Made by a program: the position numbers and the translations under genes. A DNA stretch of 64,000 bases from Falsiroseomonas ponticola (GTDB taxonomy: Bacteria; Pseudomonadota; Alphaproteobacteria; Acetobacterales; Acetobacteraceae): assembly GCF_016805305.1 (NCBI RefSeq), contig NZ_JAERQN010000007.1:248001-312000 (forward strand), given 5' to 3'. Shown here piece after piece: positions 19,783-27,635 of the stretch (position 1 is its first letter; each line of letters begins with the position of its first letter). The notes under the pieces are model-generated. The model ran no database searches, was not told where the DNA came from, and worked only from the letters and a program-made list of their open reading frames with translations.

Positions 19783-20715
19783 ATGGTCCTCCGCCTTGCC
19801 CTGCTGGGTTGCGGGCATTTCGGGCGCTTCCACGCGCTGAAGGCGGCGCGCGCGCCGCGGGTCGAGTTCGTCGGCCTGCATGATGCCGACCCCGCCCGCG
19901 CCGCCGCGGTCGCCGCGGAATGCGGCGTGCCGGCGCTGCCGGCGGAGGAGGCGATCGCCCGGGCGGAGGCGGTGATCGTGGCGGCGCCGACGCGCTTCCA
20001 CGCGCCGCTCGGCCGCCAGGTGCTGGCGGCGGGGCGCCACCTGTTCCTGGAGAAGCCCATTGCCGGCACGCTGGCGGAGGCCGAGCACCTGGCGGCGCTG
20101 GCCCTGGCGGCGGGCAAGGTGCTGCAGGTGGGCCATATCGAGCGCTTCTCCGCCGCCTTCCGCGCGGTGCGGGAGGCGCCCTCCGGCGGCCGCGCCCTGC
20201 ATTGGGAGGCGGTGCGCGCCGCGCCCTTCCGGCCCCGCTCGCTCGACGTCTCGGTCGTGCTGGACCTGATGATCCACGACATCGACCTGGTGCTGACCCT
20301 GGCCGGGGAGGCGCCCTCGACCGTGGAGGCGACGGGCGCGCGGGTGATGTCGGACCACGCGGATTTCGCCGTGGCGCGGCTCGGCTTCTCCGGCGGCCGG
20401 TCCGCCACCATCACCGCGTCGCGCATCTCGCTGGCCATGGAGCGGCGGCTCCGCGTGCTGGGGACGGAGGGCGAGATGAGCGTCGATTTCCTCGCCCGGT
20501 CGCTGGCGGTGCTGCGGCGGGGCGGCGCGGAGCCGGTGGCCACCATGCCGGGCTACGGCATCGATCGCGGCGGCTGGACCGACCATGACAGCCTGGAGGC
20601 CGAGCAGGCCGGCTTCGTCGCGGCCTGCCTGGATGGCGTGGCGCCGGAGGTTGGCGCGGCGGAGGGGATCGCGGCGCTGAAGGTGGCGCTGGCGGTGGAG
20701 GCGGCGATTGGCTGA
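19783..20715 (+). CDS. Gfo/Idh/MocA-family NAD(P)-dependent oxidoreductase
   Basis: The predicted product has 310 residues from ATG 19783 (MVLRLALLGCGHFGRFH). It has an N-terminal Rossmann fold with GCGHFGRFH, the family's EKPIA motif at about 94-98, a KVLQVGHIERF strand, and IHDIDLV with the usual catalytic-region His/Asp. Relatives act on sugars or UDP-sugars; some with VGHIERF-like sequence are encoded in lipid A gene clusters as UDP-GlcNAc 3-dehydrogenases (GnnA). lpxB lies 2.8 kb away at 23523, so a lipid A sugar role is possible but not shown. It is divergent from secD across 149 bases and convergent with the ArsR gene. Confidence 0.85.
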   Translation: MVLRLALLGCGHFGRFHALKAARAPRVEFVGLHDADPARAAAVAAECGVPALPAEEAIARAEAVIVAAPTRFHAPLGRQVLAAGRHLFLEKPIAGTLAEAEHLAALALAAGKVLQVGHIERFSAAFRAVREAPSGGRALHWEAVRAAPFRPRSLDVSVVLDLMIHDIDLVLTLAGEAPSTVEATGARVMSDHADFAVARLGFSGGRSATITASRISLAMERRLRVLGTEGEMSVDFLARSLAVLRRGGAEPVATMPGYGIDRGGWTDHDSLEAEQAGFVAACLDGVAPEVGAAEGIAALKVALAVEAAIG

Positions 20716-20793
20716 ACGCGCGGTCAGCCCGGATTTCAGGAAATACTGCGGCTTGAGGGCCACTAACCCGTTTAGGCCGATTATGCCGTTTTA

Positions 20794-20806
20794 GTGCTTT
20801 TAGCAC
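20794..20806. terminator. Small hairpin between convergent genes
   Basis: GTGCT (20794-20798), a TTT loop and AGCAC (20802-20806) make a 5-bp stem flanked by GTTTT on the right and by TTTTA on the left. Plus-strand reading gives a short stem then CGTTTTCG. It lies in the 225-base gap between the convergent oxidoreductase and ArsR genes, the only AT-richer patch of that gap, so a weak terminator is plausible. The rest of the gap shows nothing else. Confidence 0.35.
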
Positions 20807-20940
20807 CGTTTTCGCGGGGGTCCTCCGGGGCGGCGGGGCCGGCATCCCGCCATCCCCGGCGCCGAAGGGCATGGCTCCGCCGCGTGGCGGGCGGAACATA
20901 AACGAAACACCGGCGGAGAGAAAGGGATTTCGGCGGTGCC

Positions 20941-21627
20941 TCACCCCGCCGGCACGGCCACTCCGAAGCGCTGGTGGAAGCCGCGCGCGCCTTCCGGCGT
21001 CACCACCAGCGTCCGCCCGCCCTGCCGCCGGACCCAGCCGAGTTCGAAGCAGCGGGTGCAGAGCGCGGCGCCGAGCCGGCCCGCGACATGCGGCCGGCGT
21101 TCCGACCAGTCCAGGCAGGGGCGGCAGAAGACGCGGCCGCGGGCGGCGCGGGCCATCGGGATGCCGAGCTGCTCGAAGAAGCCCTCCCCGGCCGGGGTCA
21201 CGGCGCCCCCATCGGGGCCGAATTCCAGGACGCCGCGGGCCACCATGGCATCGGCCAGCGCGACCGCGAGCTGCCCGGCCAAATGGTCGTAGCAGGTGCG
21301 GGCGGCGCGCATCGCGGCATCGCGCGGGCCGGTGCGGGGCGCCGGCCGGGCGGCCTCCGCCACCGCCATCAGCCCTTCCAGCATCCGCGCGACGCCGGCG
21401 GTGGCCAGGCGGTGGTAGCGGTGGCGGCCCTGGCGTTCCATCGCCAGCAGCCCCGCCCCGGCGAGGCGTGCCAGGTGCCCGCTGGCGGTCTGCGGCGTGA
21501 TGCCGGCGATGGCGGCCAGTTCCCCCGCCGTCAGCGCGCGGCCATCCATCAGCGCGGCCAGCATGGCGGCGCGGGCGGGGTCGCCGACCAGGGCGGCGGT
21601 TTCGGCCAGGGCGTTGACGCTGGGCAT
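20941..21627 (-). CDS. ArsR-family winged-helix transcriptional regulator
   Basis: The predicted product has 228 residues if started at ATG 21627, 6 bases after a strong GGAGGAGG site; an ATG at 21633 touches that site and longer frames are arginine-rich shadows. The N-terminal 80 residues form the winged helix (LVGDPARAAMLAALMDG, ELAAIAGITPQTASGHLARL, GRHRYHRLA). The C-terminal part has a DWSERRPH region seen in this subgroup, flanked by two CxxC motifs (FCRPCLDW and LCTRCF) that could bind a metal or respond to redox. The ligand is unknown. It is the last gene of a minus-strand series after the kinase. Confidence 0.85.
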   Translation of the reverse strand: MPSVNALAETAALVGDPARAAMLAALMDGRALTAGELAAIAGITPQTASGHLARLAGAGLLAMERQGRHRYHRLATAGVARMLEGLMAVAEAARPAPRTGPRDAAMRAARTCYDHLAGQLAVALADAMVARGVLEFGPDGGAVTPAGEGFFEQLGIPMARAARGRVFCRPCLDWSERRPHVAGRLGAALCTRCFELGWVRRQGGRTLVVTPEGARGFHQRFGVAVPAG

Positions 21628-21633
21628 GGGCAT

Positions 21634-21641
21634 CCTCCTCC
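21634..21641 (-). promoter_or_regulatory. Strong ribosome-binding site that selects the ArsR start
   Basis: GGAGGAGG on the minus strand lies 6 bases from ATG 21627 and directly abuts ATG 21633. Normal spacing favours 21627 as the initiation codon. Confidence 0.6.
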
Positions 21642-21691
21642 GCCCATCCTGGCACGCGCCGGGGCTGCCGGCTTCGGTGAAGGCCGAAGGA

Positions 21692-23416
21692 TCAGGCGGG
21701 CGCACCCCTTGGCGGGCCGGCACCCTGGGCCGCACCCTGGGCCGCATCCTTGGCCGCGTCCTTGGCCGCATCCTGGGCGGCACCCTGGCGCAGCGGGATC
21801 GCCATGGTGCAGCCGAGGCCCGCCGGATCCCAGGCCATGGTCACCTGGCCGCCGAGCTGGTCCTGGATGGTGCCGTGCACCACGCGGGACCCGAAGCCGG
21901 GCTTGCGGCGCGGCGCGGGGGGCGGGCCGCCGCGTTCCACCCAGCGCAGCCGCAGCAGCGCGCCCGCCGCGGCCTGGTCCACCGGCGGGCCCGGCGGATG
22001 CTCCACCACCCATTCCACCGCCAGCCTGCCTTCCGGCGCGGAGAGCGCGCCGTACTTGATGGCGTTGGTGGCGAGTTCGTGGATGGCCATGGAGAAGGGC
22101 TGGGCGGCGCCGGCGGGCAGCACGACCCGATCGCCGGACAGGGTGGCGCGCGGGCTGCCGCCATCCCGCGCCGCGCCGGCCACCAGGAAGGGGCCGAGTT
22201 CGCCCTGGATGAGGCTGCGCAGGTCGGCGCCGGACCAGCGATCCGCCGCCAGAAGGGTCTGGGCGCGGGCCAGGGCGGCGATCCGGCCCTCGATCGCCTG
22301 CACGAAGCTGTCGATCGTCTCCGCGCGGGTCAGGCGCAGCGCCGCCTGCACCACCGCCAGCATGTTCTTGGCGCGGTGGTCCACTTCCCGCGTCAGCAGC
22401 GCCTGGCGTTCATGCGCGCGGTGTTCGTCATCCACGTCGATCATCACCACCAGGGCGGCGATGACGCGCCCATCCGGCCCGTGCACGGGCACGCCGCTGA
22501 CGCGGCACCAGCGCGGCGGCTGCAGGCCCACGGCGTGCAGGAAATCGACGCCCAGCGTCACCTCTCCCCGCAAGGCGCGGGCGCCGGGGAATTCGCGCGG
22601 CGGGATGCGCCGGCCATCGGCATCGAAGGCGATCCAGACATGGCCGTTATCCTCATCCACCGAGGGGATGCGCGGCCGGCCGAGCAGGCGGCGGAAGGCG
22701 GGGTTGCCGATGATGACCTCCCCGGACGGGGCGACCAGCGCGGCGCCGATCGGCAGGTGTTCCAGCACCGCCTGCATCCCCGCGGCTTCCCGCAGCGAGG
22801 CCTGGACCTGGTCGCGTTCCCGCGCCGCCTGCTGCAGGCGGAGGTTGGCGACGCGCAGGTCGCGCGTGCGCTCCTCCACCCGCCGCTCCAGCTCCTGGTT
22901 GCTGGCCCGCAGCGCCGCCAGGGCGCGCAGCCGTTCCACGGCGGCGCCGACCAGGTTCGCATAGCTGCGCAGGAAGGCGATGTCGGAATCGAGGAAGCGG
23001 CGCGGGGTGCGGCTGTCCACCTCCAGGATGCCGAAGGGGGGGTGGCCGTCGCCGCCCAGGATCAGGACATTGGCGAAGGCGCGGACGCCATGCGCCAGCA
23101 GGAATCCCGGCAGGTCGAAGCGGTCCTCCTTCGCCGTGTCGGTGCAGATGACGGGCGCCGCGCCGCCGATGGCGAACTGCTCCACGCCGCCGGGGTGCAG
23201 CGCCACGCGGGCCTGGCCGACCACGCCGGGCTGCCAGCCGATGCCGGCGCGGACCAGCATGCTGTCCTCCGCGCGCTCATACTCCATGACCTTGGCGAGT
23301 TCGGTGCCGAGGGCATCGCCCACCAGGCGGCACGCCTCCGTCAGGATCGCGTCGAGATCCTCCGCCTTCAGCGCGAACTCGCCGAAGCGGGCGAGCACCG
23401 TCTGCTGGCGGAGCAA
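21692..23416 (-). CDS. Soluble GAF-PAS sensor histidine kinase, HWE family
   Basis: The product has 574 residues from a TTG at 23416. It comprises a GAF domain (about 20-155), a coiled coil (ELERRVEERTRDLR onward), a PAS domain with LGRPR and a PAC-like VMIDVDDEH end, then an HWE kinase core with REVDHRAKNMLAVVQ (His347) and an N box HELATNAIKYGALS. There are no membrane segments. The reading frame stays open upstream of the TTG and encodes plausible coiled-coil sequence (LRNRHVSERDEL) but has no ATG or GTG, so the real N-terminus is unclear. The C-terminal tail is a low-complexity Ala-Lys-Asp/Gln repeat coded by 12-bp DNA repeats. No response regulator is adjacent. Confidence 0.85.
   Translation of the reverse strand: MLRQQTVLARFGEFALKAEDLDAILTEACRLVGDALGTELAKVMEYERAEDSMLVRAGIGWQPGVVGQARVALHPGGVEQFAIGGAAPVICTDTAKEDRFDLPGFLLAHGVRAFANVLILGGDGHPPFGILEVDSRTPRRFLDSDIAFLRSYANLVGAAVERLRALAALRASNQELERRVEERTRDLRVANLRLQQAARERDQVQASLREAAGMQAVLEHLPIGAALVAPSGEVIIGNPAFRRLLGRPRIPSVDEDNGHVWIAFDADGRRIPPREFPGARALRGEVTLGVDFLHAVGLQPPRWCRVSGVPVHGPDGRVIAALVVMIDVDDEHRAHERQALLTREVDHRAKNMLAVVQAALRLTRAETIDSFVQAIEGRIAALARAQTLLAADRWSGADLRSLIQGELGPFLVAGAARDGGSPRATLSGDRVVLPAGAAQPFSMAIHELATNAIKYGALSAPEGRLAVEWVVEHPPGPPVDQAAAGALLRLRWVERGGPPPAPRRKPGFGSRVVHGTIQDQLGGQVTMAWDPAGLGCTMAIPLRQGAAQDAAKDAAKDAAQGAAQGAGPPRGAPA
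21720..21791. repeat. Six 12-bp tandem repeats in the kinase tail
   Basis: Six units of the pattern GCAYCCTKGGCC run head to tail at 21720, 21732, 21744, 21756, 21768 and 21780, the last two diverged. Being a multiple of three, they add tetrapeptides of AAKD/AAQG type to the kinase C-terminus without shifting the frame. Such a tract can expand or contract by slippage. Confidence 0.8.
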
Positions 23417-23522
23417 CTCGTCGCGTTCGCTGACATGCCGGTTGCGCAGCGGAAGGTCCCCCTCGGGATGTGCGACCGCTAGAACCGCGGCGGGGCATCC
23501 CGGGTTGCAGGGGGGCGGCGGT

Positions 23523-24701
23523 TCAGCGCGGCAACGTCACCTGGCGCAGCACGGCTTCCGCGGCCGCGGCACTGGGGATGCCGCGGCTCGGCCCCTCCGG
23601 CGGGGGGCGGAGCTGGGCGAGGACGGTGGCGAAGCCGGCGCGCTGGGCGGCGGCGGCGGCGCCATCGGAGAGCAGGGCGTGCAGCCCTTCCGAGAGGGCT
23701 TCCGGCGTGGCGGCTTCCTGCAGGTATTCCGGCACCACCTGGCGTTCGGCCAGCAGGTTCACCAGGCTGGCGAAGGGCACGCGCACCAGGCGGCGCACGA
23801 TCGCGGCCGTGATCGGGTTGACGCGATAGGCGACGAGGTGGGGGATGCCCGCCACCGCCATCTCCACCGAGGAGGTGCCGGACTTGATGAGGCCGGCACC
23901 AAGCTGCGCGGCGGCGGCGAAGGCATCGTGCTTCTCGGCGATGTCGGTGACGAGGATGGGGCGCACGGGCCAGTCCTGCGTGCCGCGGCGCACGGCATCC
24001 GCCACCACGGCGGAGACGGGCAGGACGGGCACCAGGCCCGGATGGCGCGGGGCCAGCAGGCGGAGCGCGGCGCCGAAGATGGGCAGCAGGCGCTTCACCT
24101 CCATCCGGCGGGAGCCGGGCATGACGATGAGGACCGGCGCGTCCGGCGCGATGGCGTGCAGGGCGCGGAAGCGCGCGGCATCCCCGGCATCGACGCCGGA
24201 TTCGAGGACGGGATGGCCGACGAAATCGGCCGCGATGCCGGCGGCTTCGAAGATCACGGGTTCGAAGGGCAGCAGGCAGAGGATGCGGTCCACCCGCGCC
24301 TTGATCTTGGCGATGCGCCCCGGGCGCCAGGCCCAGATCTGCGGCGCGACGTAGTGGATGATGGGGATGCCGAGCGGGCGCACGCGTTCCGCCAGCCGCA
24401 GGGTGAAGCCGGGGCTGTCGATGGTGACGATGGCGGCGGGGCGGCGCGCCGTGATGTCCCGCGTCGTCTCCTCCAGCCGCCGGGCCAGGCGGCGGATGTT
24501 GGGCAGCACCTCGATCAGCCCCATCAGCGCCAGTTCGCGCATGGGGAAGAGGGAGTGGAGCCCCTGTTCGGCCAGGCGGTCGCCGCCGATGCCCGCGACC
24601 TGGATGGCGGGGTCGCGCGCCCGCAGCGCCGCGACGAGGCGGGCGCCCAGCACGTCGCCGGAAGCCTCCCCGGCCACGATGTAGATCAGGGGGGCGGTCA
24701 T
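23523..24701 (-). CDS. lpxB: Lipid-A-disaccharide synthase LpxB
   Basis: The predicted product has 392 residues from ATG 24701, overlapping the stop of the nitrilase gene (ATGA). It is a GT-B (GT19) glycosyltransferase with N-terminal YIVAGEASGD, VGHPVLE, APQIWAWRPGR, VMPGSRRMEVKRLLPIF, LIKSGTSSVEMA and AYRVNPIT. It joins UDP-2,3-diacylglucosamine to lipid X to make the lipid A disaccharide at the inner membrane. The usual lpxD-fabZ-lpxA neighbours are absent; instead it is coupled to a nitrilase-like and a GNAT gene, while a Gfo/Idh/MocA enzyme lies 2.8 kb away. Confidence 0.96.
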   Translation of the reverse strand: MTAPLIYIVAGEASGDVLGARLVAALRARDPAIQVAGIGGDRLAEQGLHSLFPMRELALMGLIEVLPNIRRLARRLEETTRDITARRPAAIVTIDSPGFTLRLAERVRPLGIPIIHYVAPQIWAWRPGRIAKIKARVDRILCLLPFEPVIFEAAGIAADFVGHPVLESGVDAGDAARFRALHAIAPDAPVLIVMPGSRRMEVKRLLPIFGAALRLLAPRHPGLVPVLPVSAVVADAVRRGTQDWPVRPILVTDIAEKHDAFAAAAQLGAGLIKSGTSSVEMAVAGIPHLVAYRVNPITAAIVRRLVRVPFASLVNLLAERQVVPEYLQEAATPEALSEGLHALLSDGAAAAAQRAGFATVLAQLRPPPEGPSRGIPSAAAAEAVLRQVTLPR

Positions 24702-25594
24702 GCGAATGCGGCCACCGCGGGCCGCGGCATCGGCCCGCGCGGGAAGTCCCGGTGGTTGCGCACGGCGCCATGTTCCCGGACGTGATCGACAAGGGCGGGG
24801 TCGAGCGTCGCGAAGGTCCAGCCGGGTTCGTCGAGCGCGCCGGCGGCGACGACGCCATCGGCGGGGAAGCCGCGGTCGGGCGGGCCATAGACGGCGCATT
24901 GGCCGTGGTTCTCGTCGAGCGCCGCGGACCAGGGGGCGAGGCCCATGGTGGGCGCCACGGCGACGAAGCACTGGTTCTCCAGCGCCCGGGCCTGGGCGCC
25001 GATGCGGATGCGGGCGAAGCCGTGCAGGCTGTCCGTGCAGGAGGGGGCGAGGACCAGCCAGGCGCCCTGCTCGACCTGGGCGCGGACATGCTTCGGGAAT
25101 TCGACGTCGTAGCAGACGGAGATCCCGATGCGGCCCCAGGGCGTGTCGAAGACCGAAGGCGTGGCGCCGGGGGAGACGCCCCAGCGTTCGGATTCGAAGC
25201 GCGTCATCATCCGCTTCTGCTGGAAGGCCATGCGGCCATCGGGGGCGATGAGGGGGGCGACGTTCACGACGCGGCCGCCCGCCGCCATGGGCAGGGTGCC
25301 GGGGGCGAGCCAGAGGCCGCTGCGCATGGCGGCTTCGCGCATCGCGGCCAGGATGGCATCGGCATGGGCGACCATGGCGCGGAGTTCCGTCGCCTCCTCA
25401 GGCGCCGTGTTGCCGGCGAGGCCGGCGCCGAGTTCGACGCTGGCGTATTCGGGCAGCAGGACGAGGTCGGCGCGGCCGCGCGCCGCCTCCAGCCGCGCCT
25501 CGAGCCGGGCGGCGAAATCGGCCACCGTCGCGGGGTGGCCGACCTGCCAGCCGAGCAGGCCGAGGCGGAGCGGGCGGGGGGCGGGGGGGCTCAC
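24698..25594 (-). CDS. Carbon-nitrogen hydrolase (nitrilase superfamily)
   Basis: The product has 298 residues, the normal size. The Glu-Lys-Cys triad is visible as LLPEY (Glu49), QQKRM (Lys127) and ISVCYDVEFP (Cys161). Superfamily members hydrolyse amides, N-carbamoyl groups or nitriles in the cytoplasm. The C-terminal half has an aromatic-poor LAPSCTDSLHGFARIRIGAQARALEN region typical of amidase branches with an adjacent GNAT protein. It overlaps both the GNAT gene upstream and lpxB downstream by four bases, so the three are translated together. The substrate is unknown. Confidence 0.9.
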   Translation of the reverse strand: MSPPAPRPLRLGLLGWQVGHPATVADFAARLEARLEAARGRADLVLLPEYASVELGAGLAGNTAPEEATELRAMVAHADAILAAMREAAMRSGLWLAPGTLPMAAGGRVVNVAPLIAPDGRMAFQQKRMMTRFESERWGVSPGATPSVFDTPWGRIGISVCYDVEFPKHVRAQVEQGAWLVLAPSCTDSLHGFARIRIGAQARALENQCFVAVAPTMGLAPWSAALDENHGQCAVYGPPDRGFPADGVVAAGALDEPGWTFATLDPALVDHVREHGAVRNHRDFPRGPMPRPAVAAFA

Positions 25595-26199
25595 AGTGCC
25601 TTGGACCAGAAGGAGAGGCGGTGGGGGGTCTCCGCGCTGTCGCCGATCTCCTTCCAGGAGAAGGTGACGGCGAGGCCGGGCAGGGGCTGGTAGCCGCGCT
25701 TCCGCCAGAAGGCGTCGAGCGGCACGTGGCCGGGCGGGCGGCGCGGATCGTCGGCGGCGCGATCGACGCCGCAGAAGGTGGCCTGGGGCAGGCCGAGGCG
25801 CCGGGCATGGGCCTCGCGCTCCGCGAAGAAGCGGACGCCGGCGCCCTGGCCGCGGTATTCGCGCAGCAGCACCGACTCGCCGAAATAGCAGTAGCGGGCG
25901 GGGTCGAGGCCGGCGGCGGCGAAGGCTTCGCGGACCGGGGCGTGGCCCTGGGTCATGGGTTCGCAGGTGGCGGCGCCGACCACGCGGGCGCCATCGCGGC
26001 AGACGACGATGGCGGCGCCGGGGGCATCGGCATAGGCGCGGAGGTAGCCACGCTCATAGGCCTCGTCGCCCTCGTACAGGTAGGGCCATTCCGCGAAGAC
26101 CGCGATGCGCAGGCCGGCCAGCGCCGGCAGCAGCGGGTGCAGCGCGGGGCCGGACAGCGTCTCGAAGCTGAGGTGGACGGGGGGCATGGCGGGATGCAT
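25591..26199 (-). CDS. GNAT-family N-acetyltransferase
   Basis: The predicted product has 202 residues from ATG 26199 (ATG 26187 is an alternative). The acetyl-CoA-binding stretch reads FGESVLLREYRGQGAGVRFFAERE, with the GNAT Q/RxxGxG/A signature in YRGQGAG. N-terminal LRIAVFAEWPYLYEGDEAYERGYL is a conserved lead-in of this subgroup. GNAT proteins beside nitrilase-type amidases are common, and some pairs are fused. It heads the minus-strand unit with the amidase and lpxB, and is divergent from the SemiSWEET gene across 37 bases. Confidence 0.88.
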   Translation of the reverse strand: MHPAMPPVHLSFETLSGPALHPLLPALAGLRIAVFAEWPYLYEGDEAYERGYLRAYADAPGAAIVVCRDGARVVGAATCEPMTQGHAPVREAFAAAGLDPARYCYFGESVLLREYRGQGAGVRFFAEREAHARRLGLPQATFCGVDRAADDPRRPPGHVPLDAFWRKRGYQPLPGLAVTFSWKEIGDSAETPHRLSFWSKAL

Positions 26200-26236
26200 A
26201 GGGGGGCGCCGCCGGGCAGGGAAGGGGATTGCGCGC

Positions 26237-26491
26237 GTGGACTGGATCGAGGCGATCGGCCTGGTGGCGGGGGCGATGACGACCTCCGCCTTCGTCCCGC
26301 AGGCCGTGAAGACCTGGCGCACGCGCTCGGCGCGGGATTTCAGCCTGGGGCTGCTGGTGCTGCTGGTGGCGGGCAACACGCTGTGGATGACCTATGGGTT
26401 CCTGAAGGGATCCATGGGCCTGGTCGCGGCGAATCTCGTGACGGTGCCGCTGACGATGTACCTGCTGGGGGTGAAGCTGCGGCGGGGGTGA
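26237..26491 (+). CDS. SemiSWEET-type (PQ-loop) small membrane transporter
   Basis: The predicted product is 84 residues from GTG 26237, the size of bacterial SemiSWEETs. Three membrane helices are visible (about 4-22, 38-57 and 61-78). The PQ motif is in FVPQAVKTWRTRSARD, followed by the conserved SLGLLVLLVAGNTLWMTYG. These proteins dimerise to pass sugars or other small solutes down their gradient. The gene stands alone, divergent from the GNAT gene and convergent with the STAS gene. Confidence 0.85.
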   Translation: MDWIEAIGLVAGAMTTSAFVPQAVKTWRTRSARDFSLGLLVLLVAGNTLWMTYGFLKGSMGLVAANLVTVPLTMYLLGVKLRRG

Positions 26492-26507
26492 CCGTATGGT
26501 CCGCCGA

Positions 26508-26534
26508 CCCTCTCCCCCGGCAGGGGGGAGAGGG
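26508..26534. repeat. Perfect 11-bp-stem hairpin between convergent genes
   Basis: CCCTCTCCCCC (26508-26518) and GGGGGAGAGGG (26524-26534) pair perfectly around GGCAG. It fills most of the 54-base gap between convergent SemiSWEET and STAS genes. No T run follows on either strand, so it resembles the REP-like CCCTCTCCCC palindromes of many GC-rich proteobacteria more than an intrinsic terminator, though it may still stop or protect both mRNAs. Confidence 0.6.
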
Positions 26535-26545
26535 CTCGAGAAAAA

Positions 26546-26878
26546 TCAGGCCAGGCCGGCGACGGCGGCGTCGCGGGTCGGGTGGATGCTCAGGATCTTG
26601 TCGAAGCCGCTGATCTCCAGCACTTCGCGCACGGGCGCCTGGGGGGAGGCGACGGCGAAGCTGCCGCCGCCGGCCTTGGCCTGCTTGGCGGCCTTCAGCA
26701 GCACGCGCAGCCCGGCGGAGGAGACGTAGTGGACCTCCGCGAGGTCGGCCACGACCTTGGAGCCGCCTTCGAGCATGCCGAGGATGGCCCCTTCCGCCGC
26801 GGGGGCCGTCGCGGTGTCGAGCCGGCCCTTGAGGGCGGCAACCTTCACGCCGGAAACGGAGCTTTCAGTGATGTCCAT
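26546..26878 (-). CDS. STAS-domain protein (anti-sigma factor antagonist type)
   Basis: This 110-residue protein is a single STAS domain (ALKGRLDTATAP opening; conserved YVSSAGLRVLLKAAK with phosphorylatable Ser53/Ser54). Such proteins bind an anti-sigma kinase in their unphosphorylated form. No RsbW/SpoIIAB-type kinase or sigma factor is nearby, so its partner is elsewhere. It lies 29 bases after the GPP34 gene on the same strand and may be co-transcribed with it. Confidence 0.9.
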   Translation of the reverse strand: MDITESSVSGVKVAALKGRLDTATAPAAEGAILGMLEGGSKVVADLAEVHYVSSAGLRVLLKAAKQAKAGGGSFAVASPQAPVREVLEISGFDKILSIHPTRDAAVAGLA

Positions 26879-26907
26879 GGAGGCTGTCCTGTCCTGTCCC
26901 GCGTGAC

Positions 26908-27558
26908 TTACACCATCGGCGCGTAGCGCGCGATCTGGGCATAGATCTCCCGGATCGCATCGGCGAGCGAGCGGTTCAGCTCCTCGAGGTCCGCCACCGC
27001 GTCGATGCGCGGCTGCACGCGATCGAGTTCGGTGGAGGAGAGCAGGAGGGCGAAGAGCCCGCCGGCGCGGCAGAGGCCGATCAGCAGGGAGTCGCGGGGA
27101 TCCGGGATCTCGTCGTTGAAGAGCACGCCCATGATGCGCGCCTTCACCTCCCGCTCCTCCTTGTCCGAGATCACGGGGTAGCGGCGTTCCGGGAAGACCC
27201 AGAGGAAGCGGCCCTCGACGCGCTTGAGGATGCCCTTGGAGACGAGGCGGGCGAAGAGCGCCTCGCGGTATTCGTCGGCGTCGGCGGCCAGCGTCTCGAT
27301 CCAGTGGCGGCTGTCCTGCGTGTCCGACGCGGCGGCGATCTGCGCCAGCGCGCGGTCCTGCAGCGCATCGCCGGTCGGCGCCGGGTTCACGACGTAGAGG
27401 CGCGTGGGATCGGTATCGATGCGGCCGGCCAGCGCGAGTTCGGCGAGAACGGCGCCGGCGATGGCGAAGTCGCCCGAGGGGGCGGCGCGTTCCTGCAGGC
27501 GCCCGGTCTCGTCATCCAGCATCAGGAGGAGGATTTCCTCCGGCATCGTCAGCGGCAT
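26908..27558 (-). CDS. GPP34 (GOLPH3/Vps74-like) family protein
   Basis: This 216-residue protein matches the GPP34 family: MPEEILLLMLDDETGRL at the start, an AIAGAVLAELALAGRID helix, a central long helix, and an all-helical C-terminus. Eukaryotic GOLPH3 binds phosphatidylinositol 4-phosphate at the Golgi; bacterial members are common in actinobacteria and some alphaproteobacteria and have no settled role. There is no signal peptide or membrane segment. An ATG at 27546 is an alternative start. It lies 77 bases after the COG0523 gene on the same strand. Confidence 0.8.
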   Translation of the reverse strand: MPLTMPEEILLLMLDDETGRLQERAAPSGDFAIAGAVLAELALAGRIDTDPTRLYVVNPAPTGDALQDRALAQIAAASDTQDSRHWIETLAADADEYREALFARLVSKGILKRVEGRFLWVFPERRYPVISDKEEREVKARIMGVLFNDEIPDPRDSLLIGLCRAGGLFALLLSSTELDRVQPRIDAVADLEELNRSLADAIREIYAQIARYAPMV

Positions 27559-27635
27559 GGCGCTCCCTCGGCCCGACAGTTGGCGGGGGCAGGGTCGCGC
27601 GCGCCGGGGGGCGAGTCAACGCGCGTGCGGGATGG

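Noticed and set aside
21720..21791. Short tandem repeats considered as a CRISPR array
   Set aside because: The units are 12 bp with no spacers and lie in a coding tail; no cas genes are in the window.
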